This document shows, one piece after another, positions 33,655 through 41,858 of a stretch of 64,000 nt of DNA. Under the pieces are notes generated by a model. That model had not been told where the DNA came from and did no database searches. It worked only from the letters and a program-made list of their open reading frames with translations. The stretch comes from JACKII01 sp041687435 (GTDB lineage Bacteria > Pseudomonadota > Alphaproteobacteria > Bin95). The stretch spans positions 98,990 through 162,989 of the forward strand of contig JAWLBX010000008.1 of NCBI GenBank assembly GCA_041687435.1, written 5' to 3'. The first letter of the stretch is position 1. Each line of letters begins with the position of its first letter. The translations under genes were made by a program, and so were the position numbers.

Positions 33655-34654
33655 CCCTCTGCCATATCCCCTGTTGCTCGCCCTGCTGGCGGCGGCCGCT
33701 GCCGCGCTGTTTGTGGCATCGCTGCTGACCGGCTCGTCCGGACTCGGCCTGGCGGAGAGCGTGCAGGCGCTGTTTGCTCCCGAGCCGGGGCAGCAGGCGG
33801 TCGCATTGGTCATGCGCGAAATCCGGCTGCCGCGGGCCGTGCTGGGGCTGATGGTGGGGGCCAGCCTGGGCCTGGCCGGCGCGGTACTGCAAGGCTATCT
33901 GCGCAACCCACTGGCGGAGCCCGGCCTGATCGGGGTTTCGGCCAGCGCGTCGTTTGGCGCAGTGCTGGCGTTCTACACCGGCCTTGCCGGTGCCGTGGCG
34001 CTGGCCTTGCCGGTGATGGCCCTGATTGGCGCCCTGCTGGCCGTTGGGCTGGTGTTCGCCATTGCCGGCCGTAGCCGCGGCTCTCTGACGGTAATCCTGG
34101 CGGGCATTGCGGTTTCCAGTCTGGCCGGGGCCCTGGTCTCGTTGACTCTCAATCTTTCGCCGAACCCGTTCGCCGCCTATGAGATGATGTTCTGGCTGTT
34201 GGGCTCACTTGCGGACCGGTCGCTGCAACACGTGGCATTGGCCGCGCCGTTCATGCTCGCCGGCTGGTTATTGCTCGGGCTGACGGCGCGCGGATTGGAT
34301 GCGCTGACATTGGGCGAGGATGCAGCCGCGGCGCTGGGCGTGCGGCTCGGCCGGCTGCGGCTGCTGGCGGTGCTGGGCACTGCGGTGGCGGTGGGTGCAG
34401 CGACGGCGGTGGCGGGCGCCATCGGCTTTGTGGGCCTTGTGGTGCCGCATTTGCTGCGGCCTCTGGTCGGCGGCATGCCGTCGCGCTTGCTGCCGGCCTC
34501 CGCACTGGGGGGGGCGGCTTTGCTGTTGGCGGCGGATCTGGCTGTTCGCCTGATCGCACCCGACCGCGATCTGAAGCTGGGCGTGGTGACGGCGCTGATC
34601 GGCGCGCCGTTCTTCGTCTGGCTGGTGCTGAAGACGCGGCGGGGGCTGGCATGA
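33647..34654 (+). CDS. FecCD/BtuC-family ABC transporter permease
   Basis: A 335-residue membrane protein with about nine or ten helices. Family hallmarks are LPRAVLGLMVGASLGLAGAV near the N-terminus, QGYLRNPLAEPGLIGVSASA, and the ATP-binding-protein contact region GFVGLVVPHLLR in the later third. It forms the membrane channel of the importer, presumably a homodimer. The ATG at 33647 lies inside the binding-protein stop region; upstream frame sequence belongs to that gene. It overlaps the ATPase gene by four bases. Confidence 0.92.
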   Translation: MSDPLPYPLLLALLAAAAAALFVASLLTGSSGLGLAESVQALFAPEPGQQAVALVMREIRLPRAVLGLMVGASLGLAGAVLQGYLRNPLAEPGLIGVSASASFGAVLAFYTGLAGAVALALPVMALIGALLAVGLVFAIAGRSRGSLTVILAGIAVSSLAGALVSLTLNLSPNPFAAYEMMFWLLGSLADRSLQHVALAAPFMLAGWLLLGLTARGLDALTLGEDAAAALGVRLGRLRLLAVLGTAVAVGAATAVAGAIGFVGLVVPHLLRPLVGGMPSRLLPASALGGAALLLAADLAVRLIAPDRDLKLGVVTALIGAPFFVWLVLKTRRGLA

Positions 34655-35436
34655 CCCTGCTGCAGACCGAGAATCTCTGTGTGCGGCTGGGTGAGCATGC
34701 TGTGGTGCATAGGGCCTCCCTCACGGTTGGCGCGGGCGAGGTGGTCGGCCTGATAGGCCCCAATGGCGCTGGCAAGACCACCCTCTTGCGGGCCGCGCTG
34801 GGCCTGATCCCGCTGGAGGGCGGCGCAATATGGCTTGGAGGTGATCCGCTTGAGGCCCTGGCCCCGGCTGAGCGCGCACGCCGCGCCGCCTGGCTGCCAC
34901 AGGAGCGGGAAATCGCCTGGCCCGTGGCGGTGGAGCGGTTGGTGGCGCTGGGCCGTATGCCCCATGCGCGGAGGCTCGGCCAGCCAACGGCGGCGGACCG
35001 GCAGGCGGTCGCGAAAGCGCTCGCAGCCATGGAAATCACCCATCTGGCCAAGCGGCCGGCCACTTGGCTTTCCGGCGGTGAGCGTGCGCGCGTGCTGATC
35101 GCCCGTGCTTTGGCGCAGGAGGCGCCGTTGTTGATGGCCGACGAGCCGGCCGTCAGCCTTGACCCCGGCTATCAGCTGGGTCTGATGGAGGTATTCCGGC
35201 AGCAGGCATTGGCCGGGCGCGGCGTGCTGTTGTCGCTGCACGATCTGAGCCTGGCGGCGCGGTGGTGCGACCGTCTGTTGCTGCTGCACGAGGGCCACAT
35301 TGCCGCGGAGGGACCGCCCTCCGCCGTACTGACGGCGGAGCGGCTGCGGACCGTCTACGGCATCGCTGCGGAGGTCGCAGAGGGCAGGGGTGGCCTCTCG
35401 GTGCAGGTGCTGGGGCGAACGCCGGCAGGCGGTTAG
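34651..35436 (+). CDS. ABC transporter ATP-binding protein (BtuD/FecE type)
   Basis: A 261-residue ATPase energising the importer. Walker A is GPNGAGKTTLL near residues 36-46, the signature LSGGERARV near 135, and Walker B LLMADEPAVSLD shortly after, then SLHDLSLAARWCDR containing the H-loop. It ends 7 bases before the convergent quinone oxidoreductase gene. With the two preceding genes it makes a complete type II importer; no outer-membrane receptor or TonB gene is linked. Confidence 0.94.
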   Translation: MTLLQTENLCVRLGEHAVVHRASLTVGAGEVVGLIGPNGAGKTTLLRAALGLIPLEGGAIWLGGDPLEALAPAERARRAAWLPQEREIAWPVAVERLVALGRMPHARRLGQPTAADRQAVAKALAAMEITHLAKRPATWLSGGERARVLIARALAQEAPLLMADEPAVSLDPGYQLGLMEVFRQQALAGRGVLLSLHDLSLAARWCDRLLLLHEGHIAAEGPPSAVLTAERLRTVYGIAAEVAEGRGGLSVQVLGRTPAGG

Positions 35437-35443
35437 GCCGCCG

Positions 35444-36433
35444 TCAGTCCGCCGGGCCTTCCAGCACGATCTTGCCGAAATGCTGATTGGCCTTCATGTG
35501 GGCCAGCGCATCCTGTACCCGCTCGAACGGATAGACGCTGTCGATCGGCAGGCGCAGCTTGCCTTGCGCGACCGCATCGCCCAGGTCGGCCTGCATCAGG
35601 CGGCTGATCTCGCGGATTTCCGGTATGGACCGGGTGCGGAAAGTGACGCCGATATAGTCGATGCGGCGGGCGGCGTGCAGGTCGAAGTTGAATTCGCCCT
35701 GGAACCCGCCTAACCGGCCGACATTGACGATGCGGCCCAGGATCTTCGTTGCGCGCAGAGAGTCGTTCACGGTGTAGCCGGAGACATTGTCGACGATCAG
35801 ATCGACGCCCTTGCCATCCGTCGCTTCCAGCACCCGATCCGCCCAGGCGGCATCCTTGCTGTCCAGCGCCAGGTCGCAGCCGTAATCCTTCAGCTTCGCG
35901 CGGCGCTCCGCATTGGTGGAAGTGCCCATGACCTGCGCCGCACCCATGTATTTGGCGATCTGCATCGCCATCAGGCCGACGCCGGAGGAGGCGCCCTGCA
36001 CCAGCACGCTCTCGCCCGCCTGCATGCGGCCGGCGGTGACGACGGCGTTGTGCATGGTGTTGAGTGCGGTGGAAAGCGTCGCTGCCTGCTGCCAGGAGAC
36101 GTTGGCGTCCGGCAGCTTTGCCGCGCGGCCCCAATCGGCCACGGCATACTCCGCCCAGCCGGCGGAACCACCGCACATCACCCGGTCGCCTACTTGCAGG
36201 CCGCTTTCGGCCTTGGCCTCCGCGCCGAGCTCGACCACCTCGCCGGTGAATTCCAGGCCGACAATGGTGTCTGATCCGCCGGCGCGGCCATGCGCCATGC
36301 CGGAGGCGACCATCAGATCGGCCCGGTTCAGGCCGCAGGCGCGGACGCGCACCAACACCTCGTTCGGCTTTGGCGCCGGGGCGGTCACGTCCTGGATCTG
36401 GACGCCGGATTCGGTGACGACGGCGGCTTTCAT
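35444..36433 (-). CDS. Zinc-type NADPH:quinone oxidoreductase family protein
   Basis: A 329-residue medium-chain dehydrogenase/reductase of the quinone oxidoreductase group. Seen: the GroES-like N-domain with RVRACGLNRADLMVASG and GLEFTGEVVELGAEA, then the cofactor domain with VQGASSGVGLMAMQIAKYMGA around residue 145-160, typical of NADPH binding. The catalytic-zinc cysteine/histidine ligands of alcohol dehydrogenases are not conserved, as usual for quinone reductases. Likely substrates are enones or quinones. Monocistronic. Confidence 0.88.
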   Translation of the reverse strand: MKAAVVTESGVQIQDVTAPAPKPNEVLVRVRACGLNRADLMVASGMAHGRAGGSDTIVGLEFTGEVVELGAEAKAESGLQVGDRVMCGGSAGWAEYAVADWGRAAKLPDANVSWQQAATLSTALNTMHNAVVTAGRMQAGESVLVQGASSGVGLMAMQIAKYMGAAQVMGTSTNAERRAKLKDYGCDLALDSKDAAWADRVLEATDGKGVDLIVDNVSGYTVNDSLRATKILGRIVNVGRLGGFQGEFNFDLHAARRIDYIGVTFRTRSIPEIREISRLMQADLGDAVAQGKLRLPIDSVYPFERVQDALAHMKANQHFGKIVLEGPAD

Positions 36434-36539
36434 CTGATTTGCCTCTTCGGTTGCGGTTTGCGTCTGGTATGGAGGAATCGCGCAGGCGACCGGTCCCGCG
36501 ATGAGAGCGCAGGGCCGGCGGCGGGTGGGCGCTTTGTGT

Positions 36540-36971
36540 CTACCGTTGGATTCTGGGCGGCCACTTCAGGGAAAGCTTGACCGAGAATGCACCTTCGTCA
36601 TGGCTGCTGCGGACCCGACCGCCGATGATTTTGGCCGGGCAAGCCACCGGTTCCGAATCGATGCGGAGCGAGCGGGCGTGATTCAGATACTCTTTGGCCT
36701 TTTCCGGGTGCAAAAAGCCGACGGTTTTGCCATCGATCTTTACGCTGACCGCGTTGCTGTCGTGGGGGGCATGCGATTCGATGGTCAGGGTCGCCGTCGT
36801 TTCGTAATCCACGCCGTTTTCGGATGGCCCGCCAACGATCCCGGCAAGCGTTTCCTGGTGGTGATTCTCATCGACGATGAAGAAGTTGAACCCCCGGCCG
36901 GGCTTAAGCGACAGCCCGTCTGACTCATCCTGGCGCCGCTCGCCTTTGATCCAAGATAAAAGTCCCATCAT
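36540..36971 (-). CDS. Uncharacterised protein with a HIRAN-like domain
   Basis: A 143-residue soluble protein. Residues 40-110 match the pattern of HIRAN-type beta-barrels: ETTATLTIESHAPHDSNAVSV (DSNAV at 71-75), then KIDGKTVGFLHPEKAKEY with the strand VGFL at 84-87. HIRAN domains in helicase-like ATPases bind 3' DNA ends; free-standing versions are poorly understood. The first 35 residues are polar and include a possible N-terminal helix (MGLLSWIKG). Two adjacent Met codons open the frame. No neighbour suggests a role. The domain call is by eye. Confidence 0.6.
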   Translation of the reverse strand: MMGLLSWIKGERRQDESDGLSLKPGRGFNFFIVDENHHQETLAGIVGGPSENGVDYETTATLTIESHAPHDSNAVSVKIDGKTVGFLHPEKAKEYLNHARSLRIDSEPVACPAKIIGGRVRSSHDEGAFSVKLSLKWPPRIQR

Positions 36972-37057
36972 TCATCCCTTTTGCCCGAACCGGTCAGGCG
37001 GATGCCGGAGGAGCCCAAAGGCCCCTCCGGCTAACGCTGCGGTTCGCTGTCCGCGGA

Positions 37058-38200
37058 TTACGGCGCCTCGTTCGAGAACATGATCGAGCCGCTGGCCGAG
37101 AACATGCCGCCGACGCCGTGGCAAAGGCTGGTCTTGGCGCCTTCGACCTGCGCCGGAGAGGTGCCGCGCATCTGCCGCACGCTCTCCTGCAGGGCGTACA
37201 TGCCGTACATGCCGGAGTGCATGTAGCTGAGACCGCCGCCGTTGGTGTTGAGCGGCAGCTTGCCGCCCGGCCTTGTGTTGCCTTCCCAGATGAAGTCGCC
37301 GCCTTCGCCGCGGCCGACAAAGCCCAGGTCTTCCAGGCCATAGATCGGCAGATGGGCGAACGCATCGTAGATCATCAGGTGATCGACGTCCGAGTGCTTC
37401 ATGCCGCTGGATTTCCAGACATTTTCGCCCGAGATGCGGAAGGCCTGGGACGAGGTAAAGTCGCTCATCTGGCTGACCATGGTGTGCTCACCAGCCTCGC
37501 CCGCGCCCATCACATAAACCGGCTTGGTCGGGAAGTCCTTGGCACGGTCGGAACGGGTCAGGATCAGCGCACCGCCGCCATCGGTGACCAGGCAGCACAT
37601 CAGCAGCGAGAACGGCCAGGCGATCATGCGGGCGTTCATCACGTCATCGACCGTCAGCGGGTCGCGGAAGGTCGCGCGCGGGTGTTTCGCCGCCCATTCG
37701 CGCTGTACCACCGCAACGTTCGCCACCTTTTCGATGTCGACGCCGTAGGTTTTGAGATAGCGCATCACCGGGATGGTGAACATGGTCGGCGGGTTGGTGA
37801 CGCCGTAGGGAATCTGGAACTGGCCGTCCAGCATTGCCGGGTTGACGCCGCGCGGCGTCATGCCGATCTGGCTGCGCCCGCTTTCGCCATGGGTGATAAG
37901 AATCGTATCGGCCATGCCGCTTTCAATGGCCGCGACCGCATGGCGAACGTGGATCATGAACGAGCAGCCGCCGACACTGGTACCGTCCACATAGCGCGGC
38001 TTGATGCCGAGATAGTGGGCGATTTCGATCGGGTTTTCGCGCGCGGTGGCAATGCCGTCGATATCCTCGGGCTTCAGGCCGCAATCGGCCATGGCGTTGA
38101 GGGCGGCATCCGCGTGCAGCTGGATGTTGGACATGTGTGGCAGTTTGCCGAGCTCTGTGGTCTCAGCAGCGCCGACAACGGCGACGGAACCGGGTTTCAT
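37058..38200 (-). CDS. Thiolase-superfamily acyl-CoA acetyltransferase-like protein
   Basis: A 380-residue protein of the thiolase superfamily, closer to the non-classical thiolase/SCP2-like branch that partners with DUF35 proteins. Seen: DIDGIATARENPIE near residue 50, the nucleophile-bearing region GGCSFMIHVRHAVAA (Cys about residue 79), the LMIYDAFAHLPIYGLEDLGFV segment near 270, and LNTNGGGLSYMHSGMYGMYALQE with the HSG-type motif near 315-335. CHGVGGMFSASGSIMF ends the protein. It is transcribed right after the DUF35 gene (29 bases), a standard pairing in fatty-acid, steroid or aromatic catabolism. Confidence 0.88.
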   Translation of the reverse strand: MKPGSVAVVGAAETTELGKLPHMSNIQLHADAALNAMADCGLKPEDIDGIATARENPIEIAHYLGIKPRYVDGTSVGGCSFMIHVRHAVAAIESGMADTILITHGESGRSQIGMTPRGVNPAMLDGQFQIPYGVTNPPTMFTIPVMRYLKTYGVDIEKVANVAVVQREWAAKHPRATFRDPLTVDDVMNARMIAWPFSLLMCCLVTDGGGALILTRSDRAKDFPTKPVYVMGAGEAGEHTMVSQMSDFTSSQAFRISGENVWKSSGMKHSDVDHLMIYDAFAHLPIYGLEDLGFVGRGEGGDFIWEGNTRPGGKLPLNTNGGGLSYMHSGMYGMYALQESVRQMRGTSPAQVEGAKTSLCHGVGGMFSASGSIMFSNEAP

Positions 38201-38229
38201 CGGTCGATTGTTCCTTTCGTCTGGGGCGC

Positions 38230-38649
38230 TTATTGGGAGGCCGGCTTGAACAGCGGCAGGTTGATGTCGTCAGTCAGCCGCTTGAACGTCACCTGCACCG
38301 GCATGTCGAGTTGCAGCGCCTCCGGCGTCTGGTCGCAGTCGACGATGTTGGTCATCATTTGCACGCCCTCGTCCAGCTTGACGACGGCGATGGCGTAGGG
38401 CGGATCCATATCGAAATTCGGATGCGGCCGGTGGCTGATGATGTAAGACCAAAGCACGCCCTTGCCCGTCGCCTCGAACGTCTCGACATTGCGGCTGCCA
38501 GTGTAGGGGCTGAACGGACGCGGCGGAAAATAGGCTTTGCCGGTATCCTTGCAGCGTTGCAGGATGATTTTGCCCTGATTGCAGCCATCCCAAAAATGCT
38601 GGGTTTCGGGCGTGGCCTTGGGTACGGGCCGGCTGGGTTTGTCGCTCAT
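38230..38649 (-). CDS. DUF35-type OB-fold protein with a degenerate zinc ribbon
   Basis: A 139-residue acyl-CoA-associated OB-fold protein. The N-terminal rubredoxin-like zinc ribbon normally has Cys-x2-Cys-x10-Cys-x2-Cys. Here only Cys33 remains; the equivalents at 36, 47 and 50 are Thr, Ser and Thr, so zinc binding is probably lost. The OB part (about 55-135) is normal: VLWSYIISHRPHPNF and PYAIAVVKLDEGVQMMTNIVD. Such proteins form a complex with the neighbouring thiolase. Start at MSDKPSRP with no strong SD visible. Confidence 0.87.
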   Translation of the reverse strand: MSDKPSRPVPKATPETQHFWDGCNQGKIILQRCKDTGKAYFPPRPFSPYTGSRNVETFEATGKGVLWSYIISHRPHPNFDMDPPYAIAVVKLDEGVQMMTNIVDCDQTPEALQLDMPVQVTFKRLTDDINLPLFKPASQ

Positions 38650-38749
38650 CGCTTTGGCGTCTCCTTATGAGTAGCGAGCCGTGAGGGTGTTTGCACCTGG
38701 GCGCTACCTTAGGCTAGGTGCGTGCGACGCACAAACACGAAGCGAGCGC

Positions 38750-38778
38750 TTGGCAATCCGGCCCGGCCTCTGTATAAG
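38750..38778 (+). promoter_or_regulatory. Sigma70 promoter of rpmF
   Basis: TTGGCA at 38750-38755, 17-base spacer, TATAAG at 38773-38778. This is one of the best consensus promoters in the window, giving a leader of about 60 bases before the L32 start codon. Confidence 0.75.
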
Positions 38779-38846
38779 GCCCGTTTCCAGCGCGGCCGCG
38801 TGATCCTGCTATCCGCGGCCGCCCAATATTTTGGGAGCCTCTTCCA

Positions 38847-39032
38847 ATGGCCGTTCCGAAGAAGAAAACCACCGTGTCGAAGCGCGGCATGCGCCGCTCG
38901 CACCATGCCCTCAAGCATGCCAACCTGCGTGAGGATAAAGACACGGGCGAATTCCACCGCCCGCACCACATTGACCTGGAAACCGGCATGTACCGCGGCC
39001 GCCAGGTGCTGGAGCCGAAAGAGAAGTACTGA
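38847..39032 (+). CDS. rpmF: 50S ribosomal protein L32
   Basis: A 61-residue basic ribosomal protein of the large subunit. The start MAVPKKKTTVSKRGMRRSHH and the central HALKHANLREDKDTGEFHRPH are diagnostic of L32. The zinc-binding cysteines found in some L32 proteins are absent, as in many alphaproteobacteria. It has its own strong promoter and is followed 43 bases later by the ferredoxin reductase gene, so some read-through into that operon is possible. Confidence 0.97.
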   Translation: MAVPKKKTTVSKRGMRRSHHALKHANLREDKDTGEFHRPHHIDLETGMYRGRQVLEPKEKY

Positions 39033-39075
39033 GGCGCGCCACCGCCTCTGCCACTGAACGCAAGGGTTCCAACCC

Positions 39076-40107
39076 GTGAGCGATACCACCCATCAGACCG
39101 ACGTGATCATCGTCGGTGCCGGGCCGGTCGGCCTGTTCGCCGTGTTCGAGCTGGGCCTTTTGGGCTTGAAAGCGCACTTGGTCGACATTCTGGACCGTAT
39201 CGGCGGCCAATGTGCCGAGCTGTATCCGGAAAAGCCGATTTACGACATCCCCGGCATCCCGGTGTGCACCGGTCAGGAACTGACCGACAAGCTGATGGAG
39301 CAAATCGCGCCATTCGATCCGCAGTTTCACCTGTCCGAAATGGCGGAGGAACTGACCAAGCTGGACAACGGCAACTGGCGTTTGAAAACTGACGCGGGCA
39401 CTGTGCTGGAAGCTCCCGTGCTGGTGATTGCCGCCGGCGGTGGCAGCTTTGTGCCGAAAAAGCCGCACCTGGACAATCTCGAAGCCTATGAGGGTGAGAG
39501 CGTGTTCTATGCGGTGCGCCAGATGGAGCGGTTCCGCGGCAAGAACGTGCTGGTGGCCGGCGGCGGCGATTCGGCCCTGGACTGGTTCATTGCCTTGCAA
39601 CCGATCGCGGCGAAGATCGCGCTGGTGCATCACCGTGACGGCTTCCGCGCCGCGCCGCATTCGGTCGAAGCGATGCGCGAGATCGTCGCCAGCGGTAAGG
39701 GCGAACTACACATCGCCCAGATGGCCGGGCTGGAAGGTGATGCGCCCAGCCTCAGCGGCGTGCGGCTGAAAAGCAAGGAAACCGGCGAGTACATCCACGA
39801 GTGCGACATGCTGCTGGCCTTCTATGGCCTGACCATGAAGCTGGGGCCGGTCGCCGAATTCGGCATCAACCTGGAACAGAACCTGATTCCGGTCGATACC
39901 GAAAAATTCGAAACCAGCGTGCCGGGCATTTTCGCCATCGGGGACATCAACACCTATCCCGGCAAGCTGAAGCTGATTCTCTCCGGCTTCCACGAGGCGG
40001 CTTTGATGAGCCAGGCGGCTTTCAAACTCGCCCGCCCGGGCGAGCGGCTGCGCTTCCAGTACACCACATCCTCCAGCGAATTGCAGAAGAAACTCGGCGT
40101 GCGCTAA
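39076..40107 (+). CDS. Ferredoxin--NADP+ reductase, type 2 (thioredoxin-reductase-like)
   Basis: A 343-residue FAD protein moving electrons between NADPH and ferredoxin. Seen: FAD loop VIIVGAGPVGLFAVFELG near residue 10, the IYDIPGIPVCTGQEL segment characteristic of the type 2 class, the NADPH loop VLVAGGGDSALDW near 160, and the GIFAIGDINTYPGKLKLILSGFHEAALM C-terminal FAD contact. There is no CxxC redox pair as in true thioredoxin reductase. The start is GTG at 39076 with AAGGG upstream. It is followed 30 bases later by its likely partner ferredoxin. Confidence 0.93.
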   Translation: MSDTTHQTDVIIVGAGPVGLFAVFELGLLGLKAHLVDILDRIGGQCAELYPEKPIYDIPGIPVCTGQELTDKLMEQIAPFDPQFHLSEMAEELTKLDNGNWRLKTDAGTVLEAPVLVIAAGGGSFVPKKPHLDNLEAYEGESVFYAVRQMERFRGKNVLVAGGGDSALDWFIALQPIAAKIALVHHRDGFRAAPHSVEAMREIVASGKGELHIAQMAGLEGDAPSLSGVRLKSKETGEYIHECDMLLAFYGLTMKLGPVAEFGINLEQNLIPVDTEKFETSVPGIFAIGDINTYPGKLKLILSGFHEAALMSQAAFKLARPGERLRFQYTTSSSELQKKLGVR

Positions 40108-40137
40108 GGCGCGGTCGGCTTTGAAGGAGCCCCAGCG

Positions 40138-40455
40138 ATGAAAATCCTCGTGACCGATGGCCATGGTGTCGAGCATGAAGCCGAGGCCACCAACGGGTGG
40201 ACGGTGATGGAGATCATCCGCGACGCCGGCCTGCCGATCAAGGCGGAATGCGGCGGCTCCTGCGTCTGCGCGACCTGCCATGTGATCGTCGATCCGCAAT
40301 GGTTCCCGAAATTGGCCGAGAAGTCGGAAGAGGAAATCGACATGCTGGATCTGGCGCTGGAGGTGCATGAGACCTCGCGCCTGTCCTGTCAGATCGAGTT
40401 CGATCCGGAACTGGACGGTCTGAAAGTGACGCTGGCGCCCGACGCCATTATGTAG
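40138..40455 (+). CDS. [2Fe-2S] ferredoxin, partner of the type 2 reductase
   Basis: A 105-residue adrenodoxin-type ferredoxin. Cluster ligands are CGGSCVCATC (Cys39, Cys45, Cys48 by spacing; the third Cys of the stretch, at 43, is extra) and the distant Cys in LSCQIEF. The acidic helix EEIDMLDLALEV is the docking surface. It follows the reductase gene in the same operon, so electrons should run NADPH to reductase to this ferredoxin, then to an unlinked acceptor. AAGGAG lies upstream of the ATG. Confidence 0.93.
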   Translation: MKILVTDGHGVEHEAEATNGWTVMEIIRDAGLPIKAECGGSCVCATCHVIVDPQWFPKLAEKSEEEIDMLDLALEVHETSRLSCQIEFDPELDGLKVTLAPDAIM

Positions 40456-40483
40456 GCTGCGAGGCGGATATTCGTCACAAGTT

Positions 40484-41107
40484 TCAGTTCTCTTTCAGCA
40501 CCGGAAAGCCCTCGTACGCTGCCGCATGGTCAGTGGTGTGGTTGGCCATGCCGGGCCGCGTCAGGCAGCCACGGTGCGGTGCGGCATAGCTGTCGATGCG
40601 CCGCTCCGGCTCCTCCCGCCAGGTCAGGTTGAAGGCCGCGAGTTTCGGGAAAAACAGCATGTGGTGGTAGGGCAGGTGGTCGTGGACCCACCATGCCAGC
40701 GGCCGCCAGTCGCCCGTTGCCTCATAACGCTCCAGAAACCAGGGCACCACCACGCTCACGCAGGCGCCCATGCGCCCGGCGGCATCGCGCCGGTCCCAGA
40801 TGTGGCCGGCAAAATCTTTCTCGCTCTGCGCGCAGTTCAGATCGTGGACATTGCCGAAATCGTTCACCCGCACCGATCGGAAGCCGCTGCGCACGTTGAT
40901 GCCGCCGAATGTGTGCCAAAGCGGCTCCAGCAATTCTGTGCAAAGCTGCCGGCCCGCGGCAATCGCAAGGTCCGGGTCGTCGGGAATGTTCGGGATGCCG
41001 TAGAGCGACGCGATCTCGCTATAAAGAAAGTCGCGCAGGAAGAAATGTCGGGACAGGCGGACACGTCCCAGATCCTCGAGCCCGCGCATGGATGCGGGGC
41101 GGCGCAT
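40484..41107 (-). CDS. Peptidase M15A-like protein with an atypical metal site
   Basis: A 207-residue protein whose N-terminal half resembles peptidoglycan-cleaving M15A peptidases. RLSRHFFLRDFLYSE (17-31), ELLEPLWHTFGGINVRSGFRS (59-78) and a following Asn82 are typical. The zinc motif SxHxxGxAxD expected next is not intact; instead there is QSEKDFAGHIWD (His102, Asp105), and a second candidate pair His148-His149. Catalysis is therefore doubtful. No signal peptide is present. It starts 11 bases after the MaoC stop, so the two form an operon. Possibly a repurposed, non-peptidase version. Confidence 0.55.
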   Translation of the reverse strand: MRRPASMRGLEDLGRVRLSRHFFLRDFLYSEIASLYGIPNIPDDPDLAIAAGRQLCTELLEPLWHTFGGINVRSGFRSVRVNDFGNVHDLNCAQSEKDFAGHIWDRRDAAGRMGACVSVVVPWFLERYEATGDWRPLAWWVHDHLPYHHMLFFPKLAAFNLTWREEPERRIDSYAAPHRGCLTRPGMANHTTDHAAAYEGFPVLKEN

Positions 41108-41118
41108 CGCAGCCGCCC

Positions 41119-41592
41119 CTAGCTCCGCCCCTTCATCAGCCGCAGCGGAGAATATTCGATCACGGTCTCGCCGTGCTGGTTGATGATGCTGTTGTGCGTG
41201 CGCACCAACCCGCGCGCGCCCTTGGCAGCGCGGCGTAGTTCCGTCACCTCCAGTTCCACACGAATGGTATCGCCGATGCAGACCGGCCCCTTGATATCCA
41301 TGGTCATGCTGAGAAAGGCTAGGCCGGTCTTTTGCAGCGTCGTGCCCAACACCATGCCCTCGGCAATGCCAAGCGCCATCAATCCCGGCACGATGCGCTG
41401 GCCGGTCGGCGATTCGTTTTCGATGTAGTCCAGATTATTGAACAACACCTCCTGCATGCCGGTGACGCCGATGAAAGTCATCAGGTCGGCCTCGAAGATG
41501 GAGCGGCCGACGGTACGGAAGCGCTGGCCGACCTCCAAATCGTCGAAATGAAAGCCCAGGCCCAGATCCTGAATCGGTTTGGGTGTGGTCAT
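41119..41592 (-). CDS. MaoC-like hot-dog-fold dehydratase
   Basis: A 157-residue single hot-dog domain related to (R)-specific enoyl-CoA hydratases. Seen: DLEVGQRFRTVGRSIFEADLMTF near residues 15-40, the catalytic-loop-like FIGVTGMQEVLF in place of the usual D-x4-H, and GLMALGIAEGMVLG. The catalytic Asp/His pair does not look intact, so it may be a thioesterase-like or structural variant. The open frame extends 28 codons upstream, but MTTPKPIQDLGLGF is the natural beginning. It shares a transcript with the M15A-like gene. Confidence 0.8.
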   Translation of the reverse strand: MTTPKPIQDLGLGFHFDDLEVGQRFRTVGRSIFEADLMTFIGVTGMQEVLFNNLDYIENESPTGQRIVPGLMALGIAEGMVLGTTLQKTGLAFLSMTMDIKGPVCIGDTIRVELEVTELRRAAKGARGLVRTHNSIINQHGETVIEYSPLRLMKGRS

Positions 41593-41663
41593 CGGGGATA
41601 TCTCCGGCGCATTTCGTGTGTTGCGTCTGGTTTTATCATGGGTGTCCGTGGTAGAGAACGGCC

Positions 41664-41858
41664 ATGCACAAGCCAATATTCTCCCCCTGCATCCGCATTT
41701 GCAGCGTCAATCCTGAGACCAAGCATTGCGACGGTTGCTATCGCACCCTGCCGGAAATCGCCAAGTGGAGCCGATTCTCGGATGAGGAGCGCGACATAAT
41801 CCTGGCCGACCTGCCGCTGCGTGAAGAGCGCATCGGAGCCGGGCGGGCAGGCTCCTAG
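41664..41858 (+). CDS. DUF1289 family protein
   Basis: A 64-residue cysteine-rich protein. The family pattern is complete: SPCIRICSVNPETKHCDGCYRTLPEIAKWSRF, with four cysteines likely binding zinc or an iron-sulfur cluster, then the conserved EERDIIL helix. Function of the family is unknown. It diverges from maoC and its stop overlaps the end of the RNase D gene by four bases on opposite strands. Confidence 0.9.
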   Translation: MHKPIFSPCIRICSVNPETKHCDGCYRTLPEIAKWSRFSDEERDIILADLPLREERIGAGRAGS

